Assembly: GCF_907165215.1 (NCBI RefSeq)
Contig: NZ_CAJRAY010000002.1
Coordinates: forward strand, 1 to 64,000
From: Thermobacillus xylanilyticus
GTDB lineage: Bacteria; Bacillota; Bacilli; Paenibacillales; Paenibacillaceae
Direction of reading: 5' to 3'
Length of the DNA: 64,000 nucleotides
Below are positions 16,795-25,053 of the stretch, in pieces; the stretch's first letter is position 1, and every line of letters starts with the position of its first letter. Under the pieces are notes generated by a model. It made no database searches. It worked only from the letters and a program-made list of their open reading frames with translations, and was not told where the DNA came from. The position numbers and the translations under genes are program-made.

Positions 16795-17460
16795 TTATTC
16801 CGCCTTCGCCTTGCGGAAGGCGTCCATGTACGCGCGCGCCTTGTCTGTGATCAGGTCGTAGTTGCCGGTCTTGACGGCATCCTTCGTCAGATCGCCGCCG
16901 ATGCCGACCGCGAACGCGCCGGATTTGATCCATTCGCCGAGGTTGGACAGCGAGACGCCGCCGGTCGGCATGATGTTGGCCTGCGGCAGCGGCCCCTTGA
17001 GCGTCGGGATGATGGACGGGCTGAACATGCTGCCTGGGAACAGCTTGACGACGTCGACGCCGAGCTCGAGCGCCTTCGTGATGTCGGCGATGGTGACCGC
17101 GCCGGGCATGACGGGAACGCGATACCGGTTGCACAGCCGGATCGTCGCTTCGTCGACGCTCGGCGAGACGACGAATTCGGCGCCGGCGAGAATCGCCGCG
17201 CGCGCCGTCTCGCTGTCGAGCACGGTGCCGACGCCGATGATCGCATAGTTCGCAGCCGCCGGGTCGCCGCTCTGATATTTCTTCGCAAGCGCGGTGATCG
17301 CTTCAAGCGCATACGGCACGGTCATCGTGATCTCGATCGCGCGGATGCCGCCTTCGATCGACTTCTCCGCCATCCGCACGACATCCTCGGGCGATTCGCC
17401 GCGCAGGACGGCGACGACGCCCGCCTCGTGCAGCCGGCCGATCAACTGAAGTTTCTTCAT
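16795..17460 (-). CDS. eda: 2-dehydro-3-deoxy-phosphogluconate (KDPG) aldolase family
   Basis: Cleaves KDPG to pyruvate and glyceraldehyde 3-phosphate (bifunctional 4-hydroxy-2-oxoglutarate aldolase family). The 221-residue TIM barrel shows V-V-A-V-L-R-G-E-S near residue 15, A-I-E-I-T-M with the catalytic Glu, G-V-G-T-V-L-D, F-V-V-S-P-S, and V-K-L-F-P-G-S with the Schiff-base Lys. ATG 17460 follows AAAGGAG. It is the last gene of the operon kduI-deoR-kduD-eda, 22 bp after kduD, and performs the last step of uronate degradation. Confidence 0.9.
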   Translation of the reverse strand: MKKLQLIGRLHEAGVVAVLRGESPEDVVRMAEKSIEGGIRAIEITMTVPYALEAITALAKKYQSGDPAAANYAIIGVGTVLDSETARAAILAGAEFVVSPSVDEATIRLCNRYRVPVMPGAVTIADITKALELGVDVVKLFPGSMFSPSIIPTLKGPLPQANIMPTGGVSLSNLGEWIKSGAFAVGIGGDLTKDAVKTGNYDLITDKARAYMDAFRKAKAE

Positions 17461-17482
17461 CGGGACAAGGCTCCTTTCGGTT

Positions 17483-18238
17483 CTAACGCGCCATCCAGCC
17501 GCCGTCCACGCAGAGGATATGCCCGTGCACATAGTCGGACGCGCGCGAAGCCAGGAAGACGACCGGCCCTTTCAGGTCGTCCGGCACGCCCCAGCGACCG
17601 GCAGGGATGCGTTCGGAAATGCTGCGATAGCGCTGCTCGTCCGCGCGGATCGGCGCCGTGTTGTTCGTCTCCATGTAGCCCGGCGCGATGGCGTTGACGT
17701 TGACGCCTTTGCCCGCCCACTCGTTGGCGAGCGCTTTCGTCAGCCCCGCCACGCCGTGCTTGCTGGCCGTATAACCCGGCACGTTGATGCCGCCCTGGAA
17801 CGAGAGCATGGAGGCAATGTTAATGATTTTGCCATAGCCATTCTCTATCATATGCTTTCCGGCGAGCTGGGACAAGAAGAAGACGGCGTTTAAGTTGAGC
17901 GCGATCACGTCGTTCCAGTCCTGGCGCGAATGGTCCGCCGCGGGAGTGCGGCGGATGATGCCGGCGTTGTTGACGAGAATGTCGATCCGGCCGAACGTCT
18001 CGACGGCCTGCCGCCAGGCCCGTTCCGCTTCTTCCGGACGGCTCAGATCCGCGGGGATGTCTTCCGCCCGGCCGCCGAAACCGCGGATGATGCCGGCCGT
18101 CTCGGCGCTGCCCGAGCTGGACACCAGGGCGACGGATGCGCCGGCTTCCGCCAGGGCGATCGCCATCGCCCGCCCGAGTCCGCCGGAAGTGCCGGTAACA
18201 AACGCATGGCGTCCCGTCAGGTCGAACCAATCTTTCAT
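17483..18238 (-). CDS. kduD: 2-dehydro-3-deoxy-D-gluconate 5-dehydrogenase (KduD)
   Basis: An SDR enzyme reducing 2,5-diketo-3-deoxygluconate to 2-keto-3-deoxygluconate in breakdown of unsaturated uronates from pectin, alginate or glycosaminoglycans. It has 251 residues with T-G-T-S-G-G-L-G near residue 16, N-N-A-G-I near 88, the catalytic Ser in N-I-A-S-M, and Y-T-A-S-K. F-Q-G-G-I-N-V-P-G-Y and N-A-I-A-P-G-Y-M-E-T-N-N-T are typical KduD blocks. Its ATG overlaps the stop of the regulator by ATGA (18235-18238), so the two are translationally coupled. kduI lies in the same operon. Confidence 0.92.
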   Translation of the reverse strand: MKDWFDLTGRHAFVTGTSGGLGRAMAIALAEAGASVALVSSSGSAETAGIIRGFGGRAEDIPADLSRPEEAERAWRQAVETFGRIDILVNNAGIIRRTPAADHSRQDWNDVIALNLNAVFFLSQLAGKHMIENGYGKIINIASMLSFQGGINVPGYTASKHGVAGLTKALANEWAGKGVNVNAIAPGYMETNNTAPIRADEQRYRSISERIPAGRWGVPDDLKGPVVFLASRASDYVHGHILCVDGGWMAR

Positions 18239-19059
18239 TCGGAAATTCCCTCGCTTTCTTGTCCTTGTTCCGATCCGGAAGCGGAAGCTTCGCGCGATCC
18301 GCCCGGCGCCTTGACAATCCGGGCGCCGGCCGCCGCATAGCGCGCCGCCGTCTCCGCGTCCAGGCCGCTGTCGACGATGAGCTGGTCGACGTCCGCAAGC
18401 GCGGCGAAGGTGCGCAGCGCGATACGGCCGAATTTGTGCCGGTCGGCCAGCATGTAGCGGTGCATCGCCGTCTCGATCAGCGCGCGCTTGAACTCGACCA
18501 GTTCGCCGGTGTAGATGGAGAATCCGTAGGTTTCGTGCACGCCCGTCGCGGTCAGAAACGCTTTCCGCAGATTGAGGCCGCGCACGAACCGCACCGCTTC
18601 CGGACCGGCCAGCATGTTCCGCACGCGGCTGCCGCCGGGAACGACGAGCCGGATCTCCGGCTTGAACGCCAGCTCGCCGATGATGTACACGTCGTTCGTG
18701 ACGACCGTAAGCGGTTCGTTCGGCAGCCGGCGGGCCAGCTCCAGCGTCGTCGAGCCGCCGTCGAGGGCGATCGTGTCGCCCGGCTCGATCAGCTCGAGCG
18801 CTGCGGCGGCGATCTCCGCCTTCTCCGCGAGATGGCGCGTGACCGGCCCGCGCTCGGGCAGAATGCCGAACTGCTCGCGCTGCGCGAGCATCGCGCCGCC
18901 GCGGACGCGGACGAGCAGCCCGCGCTCCTCCAGCTTCGCCAGATCTTCGCGGATCGTCTTGCCCGTCACCTGCAGCCGCTCGCTCAGCTCCGCGACGGTC
19001 ACTTCGCGATGCGCGAGCAGTTGCTCCATGATGGCTTCATGCCGTTTCAGCACATTCAT
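18235..19059 (-). CDS. DeoR/GlpR family transcriptional regulator of the uronate operon
   Basis: A 274-residue regulator. The N-terminal DeoR winged helix (R-H-E-A-I-M-E-Q-L-L...V-T-V-A-E-L-S-E-R-L-Q-V-T-G-K-T-I-R-E-D-L) is followed by a DeoR C-terminal sensor fold with D-G-G-S-T-T near residue 100 and V-T-N-D. The T-N-D/D-G-G-S-T-T blocks bind a phosphorylated sugar in this family. The C-terminal ~20 residues are Ser/Gln/Glu-rich and probably floppy. It sits between kduI (6 bp upstream) and kduD (4-bp overlap), so it is most simply an autoregulator of this operon; repeats at 19921-19960 are its best candidate sites. Confidence 0.88.
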   Translation of the reverse strand: MNVLKRHEAIMEQLLAHREVTVAELSERLQVTGKTIREDLAKLEERGLLVRVRGGAMLAQREQFGILPERGPVTRHLAEKAEIAAAALELIEPGDTIALDGGSTTLELARRLPNEPLTVVTNDVYIIGELAFKPEIRLVVPGGSRVRNMLAGPEAVRFVRGLNLRKAFLTATGVHETYGFSIYTGELVEFKRALIETAMHRYMLADRHKFGRIALRTFAALADVDQLIVDSGLDAETAARYAAAGARIVKAPGGSREASASGSEQGQESEGISE

Positions 19060-19065
19060 GACGGA

Positions 19066-19899
19066 TCAGCGCAGCTCCTGCATGGCGACGGGATCCATGT
19101 CGTCGAACGCCTGGTTCTCGCCCGCCATGCCCCAGATGAACGTGTAGCTGGCCGTGCCGACGCCGCTGTGGATCGACCAGCTCGGCGAAATGACCGCCTG
19201 CTCGTTGCGGACGACGATGTGGCGCGTCTCCTGCGGCTCGCCCATAAAGTGGAAGACGACGCCGCTGTCCGGCATGTCGAAGTAGAAGTACACTTCCGAC
19301 CGCCGGTTGTGCGTATGGCAGGGCATCGTGTTCCACATGCTGCCCGGCTTCAGCAGCGTCATGCCCATCACGAGCTGGCAGCTCTTGATGCCGCCTTCAT
19401 GAATGTACTGGTAGATCGTCCGTTCGTTTGACTGTTCGAGACTGCCGAGATGGCGAGGCGTCGCTTCGCTGATTGCCGCTTTCACCGTCGGGTAGGTCTG
19501 GTGGGCGGGACACGAGTTGAAATAGAACTTCGCCGGCGCGTCGGCGCGGTCGCTCGCGAAGATGACGTCCTTCGCGCCGCGGCCGATGTACAGGCAGTCT
19601 TTCGGCTCCATCGCATAGACCGTGCCGTCCACCGTCACCGTGCCGCTGCCGCCGATGTTGATGATGCCGATTTCCCGCCGTTCGAGGAACGTGGCCGCGC
19701 CGATCTCCTTCGGGTCGGCCTCCAGCTTGACCGGAGAGCCGGCCGGCTGGACGCCGCCGACGATGAAGCGGTCCACGTGCGAGTAGGTCAGCACGATCTC
19801 GCCGGGCTTGAACAGCGTTTCAATGAGAAAATGTTCCCTGAGCGCCGTCGTATCGTACTTCCTGGCTTCCTGCGGATGGACCGCGTAACGGATCTCCAT
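19066..19899 (-). CDS. kduI: 5-dehydro-4-deoxy-D-glucuronate isomerase (KduI)
   Basis: Isomerises 4-deoxy-L-threo-5-hexosulose uronate to 3-deoxy-D-glycero-2,5-hexodiulosonate. It has 277 residues, the usual KduI length. The cupin metal site is H-T-H-N-R-R-S-E-V-Y-F-Y-F-D, with a further His in S-P-S-W-S-I-H-S-G-V-G. The N-terminus M-E-I-R-Y-A-V-H-P and Y-S-H-V-D-R-F-I-V-G-G are conserved. ATG 19899 follows AAGGAGAG; an upstream ATG at 19926 lacks one. It is the first gene of kduI-deoR-kduD-eda. A KDG kinase gene is not part of this operon. Confidence 0.93.
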   Translation of the reverse strand: MEIRYAVHPQEARKYDTTALREHFLIETLFKPGEIVLTYSHVDRFIVGGVQPAGSPVKLEADPKEIGAATFLERREIGIINIGGSGTVTVDGTVYAMEPKDCLYIGRGAKDVIFASDRADAPAKFYFNSCPAHQTYPTVKAAISEATPRHLGSLEQSNERTIYQYIHEGGIKSCQLVMGMTLLKPGSMWNTMPCHTHNRRSEVYFYFDMPDSGVVFHFMGEPQETRHIVVRNEQAVISPSWSIHSGVGTASYTFIWGMAGENQAFDDMDPVAMQELR

Positions 19900-19920
19900 C
19901 GTGCACTCTCTCCTTTTCAC

Positions 19921-19960
19921 GTTCATTTTGGTTCAAATGATTCCACTAAAGTTCATTTTA
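19921..19960 (-). promoter_or_regulatory. Candidate operator of the kdu operon: three GTTCAWW repeats
   Basis: GTTCATTTT at 19921, GTTCAAAT at 19931 and GTTCATTTT at 19951 lie 10 and 20 bp apart, on one face of the helix, just upstream of kduI. A TATAAA-like element reading toward kduI overlaps the distal copy (19956-19961). The site is a candidate for the DeoR protein encoded in the operon. Confidence 0.5.
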
Positions 19961-20000
19961 TATCGGCGTGGGGAAAATCGCAATCGCGGATTGCCGGTTT

Positions 20001-20033
20001 CCATCCCTTTTTGACCATATCCCCTTCGCTCAA
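20001..20033 (-). repeat. Solitary copy of the GAGCGAAGGGGATATGGT repeat
   Basis: On the minus strand this reads TTGAGCGAAGGGGATATGGT followed by CAAAAAGGG. It is nearly identical to the tandem copies at 300-375. It sits in the 326-bp gap between kduI and the UspA gene, which otherwise holds no gene. Confidence 0.75.
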
Positions 20034-20225
20034 CCCGATGCGTGACGCGTCATCGGCAACATGCGTTTTCGGCGGCATCTTCCAGGCGCACGCTCCGCCA
20101 ACGAAATCAGCCGGTTGATCACCTGCCGTAACCTGCAGCACCCGCAAATCATCAATGCCAACCGGACCGGCGCCAAGATATTATAGGAATAAAGGAGTCC
20201 AGCGGGATGCGGAGGAGGTACGCTT

Positions 20226-20665
20226 ATGCTCTATCGGCATATTCTGGCGGCCTACGACGGCTCGGAACAGGCGAGGCATGCGCTGCGCGAGGCGGTGCGC
20301 ATCGCGGACGCCGGGGGCGGAACGAAGTTGACGGTGCTGCATGTCGCGCCGGTGCCGGCCGGATTCGCCGGCGACATGCTGTTCACGCCGGCCGTGAGTC
20401 CCGAGGATGAACTGCAGCGCGCGTCCAAGTTGTTGAAAGAGGCGGAGGAAGCCGCGCGCGGTATCGTCCGGTTCAAGGCGGAGCTGGCGTACGGCGCGCC
20501 GGGACCGGTCATTCTGGAATACGCCCGGGCGTACGGCTGCGATCTGATTGTGCTCGGCAGCCGCGGACTCGGCAAGCTGCGGGAGATGCTGCTCGGCAGC
20601 GTCAGCCATCATGTCGTGCAGCACGCCACCGTGCCCGTGCTGATCGTCAAGAAGGCCGGGCGTCG

Positions 20666-20669
<4 letters not shown>
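20226..20669 (+). CDS. Universal stress protein, UspA family
   Basis: A 147-residue single-domain Usp protein. The start Y-R-H-I-L-A-A-Y-D-G-S is typical. The nucleotide-binding signature G-S-R-G-L-G-K-L-R-E-M-L-L-G-S-V-S (GxxG-x9-G-S) is intact, so it should belong to the ATP-binding class. ATG follows GGAGGAGG. The glpK promoter overlaps its stop codon, so the two genes are probably separate transcripts. Confidence 0.92.
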
Positions 20670-22239
<1,570 letters not shown>

Positions 22240-22330
22240 GGTGAGGCGCCGGCTTCGGGGATCGGATGCGGACATCGGATCGGGTGCCGCATTCGGTCAC
22301 TTTCGCTTATTCAGGGCATCTTTTCAAGGA

Positions 22331-22348
22331 TTGTGACACTTTTCACAG
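22331..22348. promoter_or_regulatory. TGTGA-N6-TCACA operator-like palindrome
   Basis: TTGTGACACTTTTCACAG has the TGTGA-N6-TCACA form used by Crp/Fnr-family proteins and is close to the Gram-positive Rex box (TTGTGAA-N4-TTCACAA). It lies about 60 bp before the start of the next gene, in the same architecture as three sites upstream of ctaC (46154-46215). Confidence 0.55.
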
Positions 22349-22409
22349 CGTTGCCTCTCCGGTTCCGTTACCCTCGAAGTGAACACGATGCACAATCGGA
22401 GGGGTGGAC

Positions 22410-22931
22410 GTGAAGCCGCACGCGCATGGCATTATCGACGATCTGAACGCCGTACTCGGGCATCCGTTGTACCCGCTGGGCGATGCGATGCAGAGGCTGC
22501 AGGAAGAGCGCAGCCTGCTCATGGAAGAGTGGAACGAACTGGCCGTCCTGTCCCGATCGATCTTGAGACACCGGAATTCCCGTTTTCACGAAGACGAGAT
22601 CCGCTGGCTGATGGAGAAAGCCGGCGATTTCCGCGAAGACCTGCGCGAACATGCCGCCTGGACAGAGAAGCAGCTCGGTCCGTTGCTGGAGCAGGCGCTG
22701 GAGGCCGCTGCCAGCCTGCTCGATGATTTGCACGCGGCGATCCGGCTGGCGGAGAACCGGCTGGACCGGTACTTGGCCGGCCTTGCGAACGCGGCGTCCG
22801 AGCCGGAGCGCGGGCGCGAAATTCCGGATCAGCTGCTGCAAGCCGGGCGGGCTTTCGACGCCTTGTTCCGTCTGGAAGAACGGCTCCTGGATGATCTGTG
22901 GGAACGCACGGGGTCGGACGGCACGGGTTGA
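22410..22931 (+). CDS. Helical protein of unknown function, possibly hemerythrin-like
   Basis: A ~173-residue, all-helical, soluble protein. Segments such as F-R-E-D-L-R-E-H-A-A-W-T-E-K-Q-L-G-P-L-L-E-Q and D-D-L-H-A-A-I-R-L-A-E-N-R-L resemble the H-x3-E and H-containing helices of hemerythrin/HHE proteins, which bind a di-iron centre, O2 or NO. The similarity is partial and the family is not certain. GTG 22410 has GGAGGG 6 bp upstream; GTG 22404 is an alternative too close to it. A TGTGA-N6-TCACA site upstream is consistent with redox or oxygen control. Confidence 0.6.
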   Translation: MKPHAHGIIDDLNAVLGHPLYPLGDAMQRLQEERSLLMEEWNELAVLSRSILRHRNSRFHEDEIRWLMEKAGDFREDLREHAAWTEKQLGPLLEQALEAAASLLDDLHAAIRLAENRLDRYLAGLANAASEPERGREIPDQLLQAGRAFDALFRLEERLLDDLWERTGSDGTG

Positions 22932-22956
22932 TTCACGCGGTATTTTTCGCTACAAT
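22928..22956 (+). promoter_or_regulatory. Promoter of the ABC-F resistance-type gene leader
   Basis: TTGATT at 22928-22933 and TACAAT at 22951-22956 are 17 bp apart, starting within the stop region of the preceding gene. The resulting transcript would have a leader of about 340 nt before the ABC-F start codon. Confidence 0.65.
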
Positions 22957-23027
22957 CAGGACAACACGATACGGAAAGGGTGACCATTGGTCCGATGCGC
23001 AACTGAGATCCTGACGAATGGAGACGC

Positions 23028-23258
23028 ATGAAGAACGAACGGCGGACGCCGTCCATGACGGCTTGTTCCGTGTTGCCCGCGGGCGCCTTGCAGGCGCCGG
23101 ATACGGCTTGTTCGTTCGCAGTTTCCGGACAGGATCTTGCGCTTGCCGCGGCACAGCTTCCGCCGCATGGACCTTGGGTCGCGCCTTCATACGGGATGGA
23201 TACGCCCGCCCTCCGCTGCAGCCGTGCGGCGGCAGCGGCGCGTGTGCCTTTCGCATAA
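23028..23258 (+). CDS. Possible leader reading frame before the ABC-F attenuator
   Basis: A 76-codon frame starts at ATG 23028 (GGAG 6 bp before) and stops at 23258, seven bases before the attenuator stem. Its product (Pro/Ala-rich, no domain) shows no known function. Translation to this stop would place a ribosome next to the hairpin, as expected of ribosome-mediated attenuation. Shorter leader peptides cannot be excluded, and coding potential is weak. Its sequence includes GGACAGGA (23127-23134), complementary to the 5' arm of the terminator. Confidence 0.3.
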   Translation: MKNERRTPSMTACSVLPAGALQAPDTACSFAVSGQDLALAAAQLPPHGPWVAPSYGMDTPALRCSRAAAAARVPFA

Positions 23259-23264
23259 CGCAAG

Positions 23265-23301
23265 CCTCCTGTCCACATAGATGGATACGGGAGGTTTTTT
23301 T
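23265..23301 (+). terminator. Attenuator: terminator hairpin that sequesters the ABC-F ribosome binding site
   Basis: CCTCCTGTCCA pairs with TGGATACGGGAGG (one G-U pair and a 2-base bulge, loop CATAGA), followed directly by seven T (23295-23301). The 3' arm contains GGGAGG, the Shine-Dalgarno site 8 bp before ATG 23303. Forming this hairpin should both end transcription and hide the ribosome site. GGACAGGA at 23127-23134 is complementary to the 5' arm and is a candidate antiterminator strand. Confidence 0.75.
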
Positions 23302-23302
23302 C

Positions 23303-24904
23303 ATGACGATGTTGTTTGAAGCGTCACAGGTGGAAATGTTCATCGGCGACAGGCGGCTGTTCCGCGCCGAACAGCTGCGCATCTCATCCGGTGAGCGGAT
23401 CGGCCTTGTCGGCATGAACGGCACGGGCAAGACGACGCTGCTCCGGATGATTGCCGGCGAAGTGAAGCCGGATGCCGGGGCGGTCCGGATCGCGGGTTCG
23501 CGGGCGGTCATTCCGCAGCTGAAGCCGGACGAAGGGACGCTGAGCGGCGGAGAGACGACGGCGCTCTGCATGGAGCGGGCGCTGGCCGAACGCGCCGCGC
23601 TGCTGCTCGCCGACGAGCCGACGATGCATCTCGACGCCGACCATATCCGCAGGCTGGAAAAGGCGCTCCTCGCATACGAGGGCGCGTTCGTCGTCGTGTC
23701 CCACGACCGGGAGTTTCTCGATCGCGTCTGCACGCGCATCTGGGCGATCGAGGACGGCGCCGTGTCGAGTTACAGCGGGAATTACTCGTTCTATCGGCAA
23801 ATGCGCGAGCTGGAGCGGCGGCGGCATTGGGAAAAATACGAATCCTACGTGGACAAAAGGCGACAGCTCGAAGCGGCCATTCAGCAGAAAGCGCAGAAGG
23901 CGGCGCGCCTGGAGAAGGCGCCGCGCAACCTGAGCCCGTCGGAAGCGCGGATGGGCAAGGATCATTACGGCTCCGTGCAGAAGGGCATCCATCAATCCAT
24001 CAAGGCGATCAAGACGCGCATTGTCAAGCTCGAGCGGGTCGACAAGCCGCGGGAGCCGGAGCGGGTGCGGATGGACATCCCGGAAGCGGCGCGCCTCGGC
24101 AGCCGGATGATCATCCGCGTGGACGGGCTGGAAGCCAACGCCGCCGGACGGCTGCTCTGGCGCGACGTCCGGTTCGGACTGCCCGCGGGCAGCAAGACCG
24201 CGCTGCTCGGTCCGAACGGGTCGGGCAAGACGACGCTGCTGAAGCGCATCCTGGAGGGCGGCGAAGGCGTGACGATCGCCCCGGCGGCGAAAATCGGATA
24301 CTTCAGCCAGAACCTGGACATTCTGCGTCCGGACCGCACCGTCTTCGACAACGTCTCCGACGGGGCGGCGCAGCCGCCGGAAGTGGTGCGCGCCGTGCTG
24401 GCCCGGCTGCTGTTCAAGCGCGATGACGTCCACAAGCCGGTCGGCGTGCTGAGCGGCGGCGAACGCGTCCGGACGGCGCTGGCGAAGCTGATCGTCGGCG
24501 ACGTGAATGTAATGGTGCTGGATGAACCGACGAATTTTCTCGACATTCCGTCGATCGAGGCGCTCGAATCGCTGCTGGCCGACTATGCGGGCACGGTGCT
24601 GTTCGTCACGCACGACCGGCGTTTCGCCGACCGGACGGCGGACCGCATTCTGGAGATCCGGGACGGCCGGGTGCACGTGTTCGAGGGCGGCTGGCGGGAA
24701 TATGAGGAGCACAAGGCGCGCATGGCGGAGTCCGGGGATGCGGCGCTGGAGGAAGCGTTGATGACGGTGGAGACGAAGCTGTCGGAGACGCTCGGCAAGC
24801 TGAGCATGCCGGGGCCCGGCGACGATCCGGAGGCGCTCGACGCGGCGTTTCGGCAGCTTGTCGCGAAACGGAACGAGCTGCGCCGGTTGCTGGGGAAAGC
24901 TTAG
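23303..24904 (+). CDS. ABC-F ribosomal protection protein, Vga/VmlR type
   Basis: A 533-residue protein with two ATPase domains and no membrane segment. NBD1 has G-M-N-G-T-G-K-T-T near residue 38 and S-G-G-E-T-T near 81; only about 35 residues lie between them, as in Vga(A)/VmlR proteins. A long basic linker (about 165-265; K-A-P-R-N-L-S-P-S-E) is the arm that reaches the ribosome's peptidyl-transferase centre. NBD2 has G-P-N-G-S-G-K-T-T, L-S-G-G-E-R-V-R and D-E-P-T-N-F-L-D. Relatives protect against lincosamides, streptogramin A and pleuromutilins; drug specificity here is inferred. ATG 23303 follows a GGGAGG that lies in an attenuator, which suggests antibiotic-induced expression. Confidence 0.9.
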   Translation: MTMLFEASQVEMFIGDRRLFRAEQLRISSGERIGLVGMNGTGKTTLLRMIAGEVKPDAGAVRIAGSRAVIPQLKPDEGTLSGGETTALCMERALAERAALLLADEPTMHLDADHIRRLEKALLAYEGAFVVVSHDREFLDRVCTRIWAIEDGAVSSYSGNYSFYRQMRELERRRHWEKYESYVDKRRQLEAAIQQKAQKAARLEKAPRNLSPSEARMGKDHYGSVQKGIHQSIKAIKTRIVKLERVDKPREPERVRMDIPEAARLGSRMIIRVDGLEANAAGRLLWRDVRFGLPAGSKTALLGPNGSGKTTLLKRILEGGEGVTIAPAAKIGYFSQNLDILRPDRTVFDNVSDGAAQPPEVVRAVLARLLFKRDDVHKPVGVLSGGERVRTALAKLIVGDVNVMVLDEPTNFLDIPSIEALESLLADYAGTVLFVTHDRRFADRTADRILEIRDGRVHVFEGGWREYEEHKARMAESGDAALEEALMTVETKLSETLGKLSMPGPGDDPEALDAAFRQLVAKRNELRRLLGKA

Positions 24905-24957
24905 AGGTTCGAAGGGACGGGCTCGACATTTCCCGGGAAATGGTGTCGACATGCGAA

Positions 24958-24995
24958 GCGGCCGGTCAGGACGGGGACCTGACCGGCCGCTTGTT
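24958..24995 (+). terminator. Terminator after the ABC-F gene
   Basis: GCGGCCGGTCAGG pairs with CCTGACCGGCCGC, followed by TTGTT. An additional inverted repeat (TCGACATTTCCC...) lies at 24923-24950. Confidence 0.75.
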
Positions 24996-25008
24996 CGCAT
25001 GCCGGCAT

Positions 25009-25049
25009 GAAAAATCCCGGCGGCCGCTCCGGAATCGGCCCCCGGGATC
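25009..25049 (-). terminator. Terminator of the low-complexity protein gene
   Basis: On the minus strand ATCCCGG and CCGGGAT pair around a GC-rich loop and are followed by TTTTT. It lies directly after the stop of the minus-strand gene at 25054. Confidence 0.65.
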
Positions 25050-25053
25050 AGGA

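Noticed and set aside
14660-17134. 824-codon minus-strand frame across the Gfo/Idh/MocA operon and eda
   Set aside because: It crosses a strong bidirectional terminator at 16751-16789 and opposes three family-matched genes.
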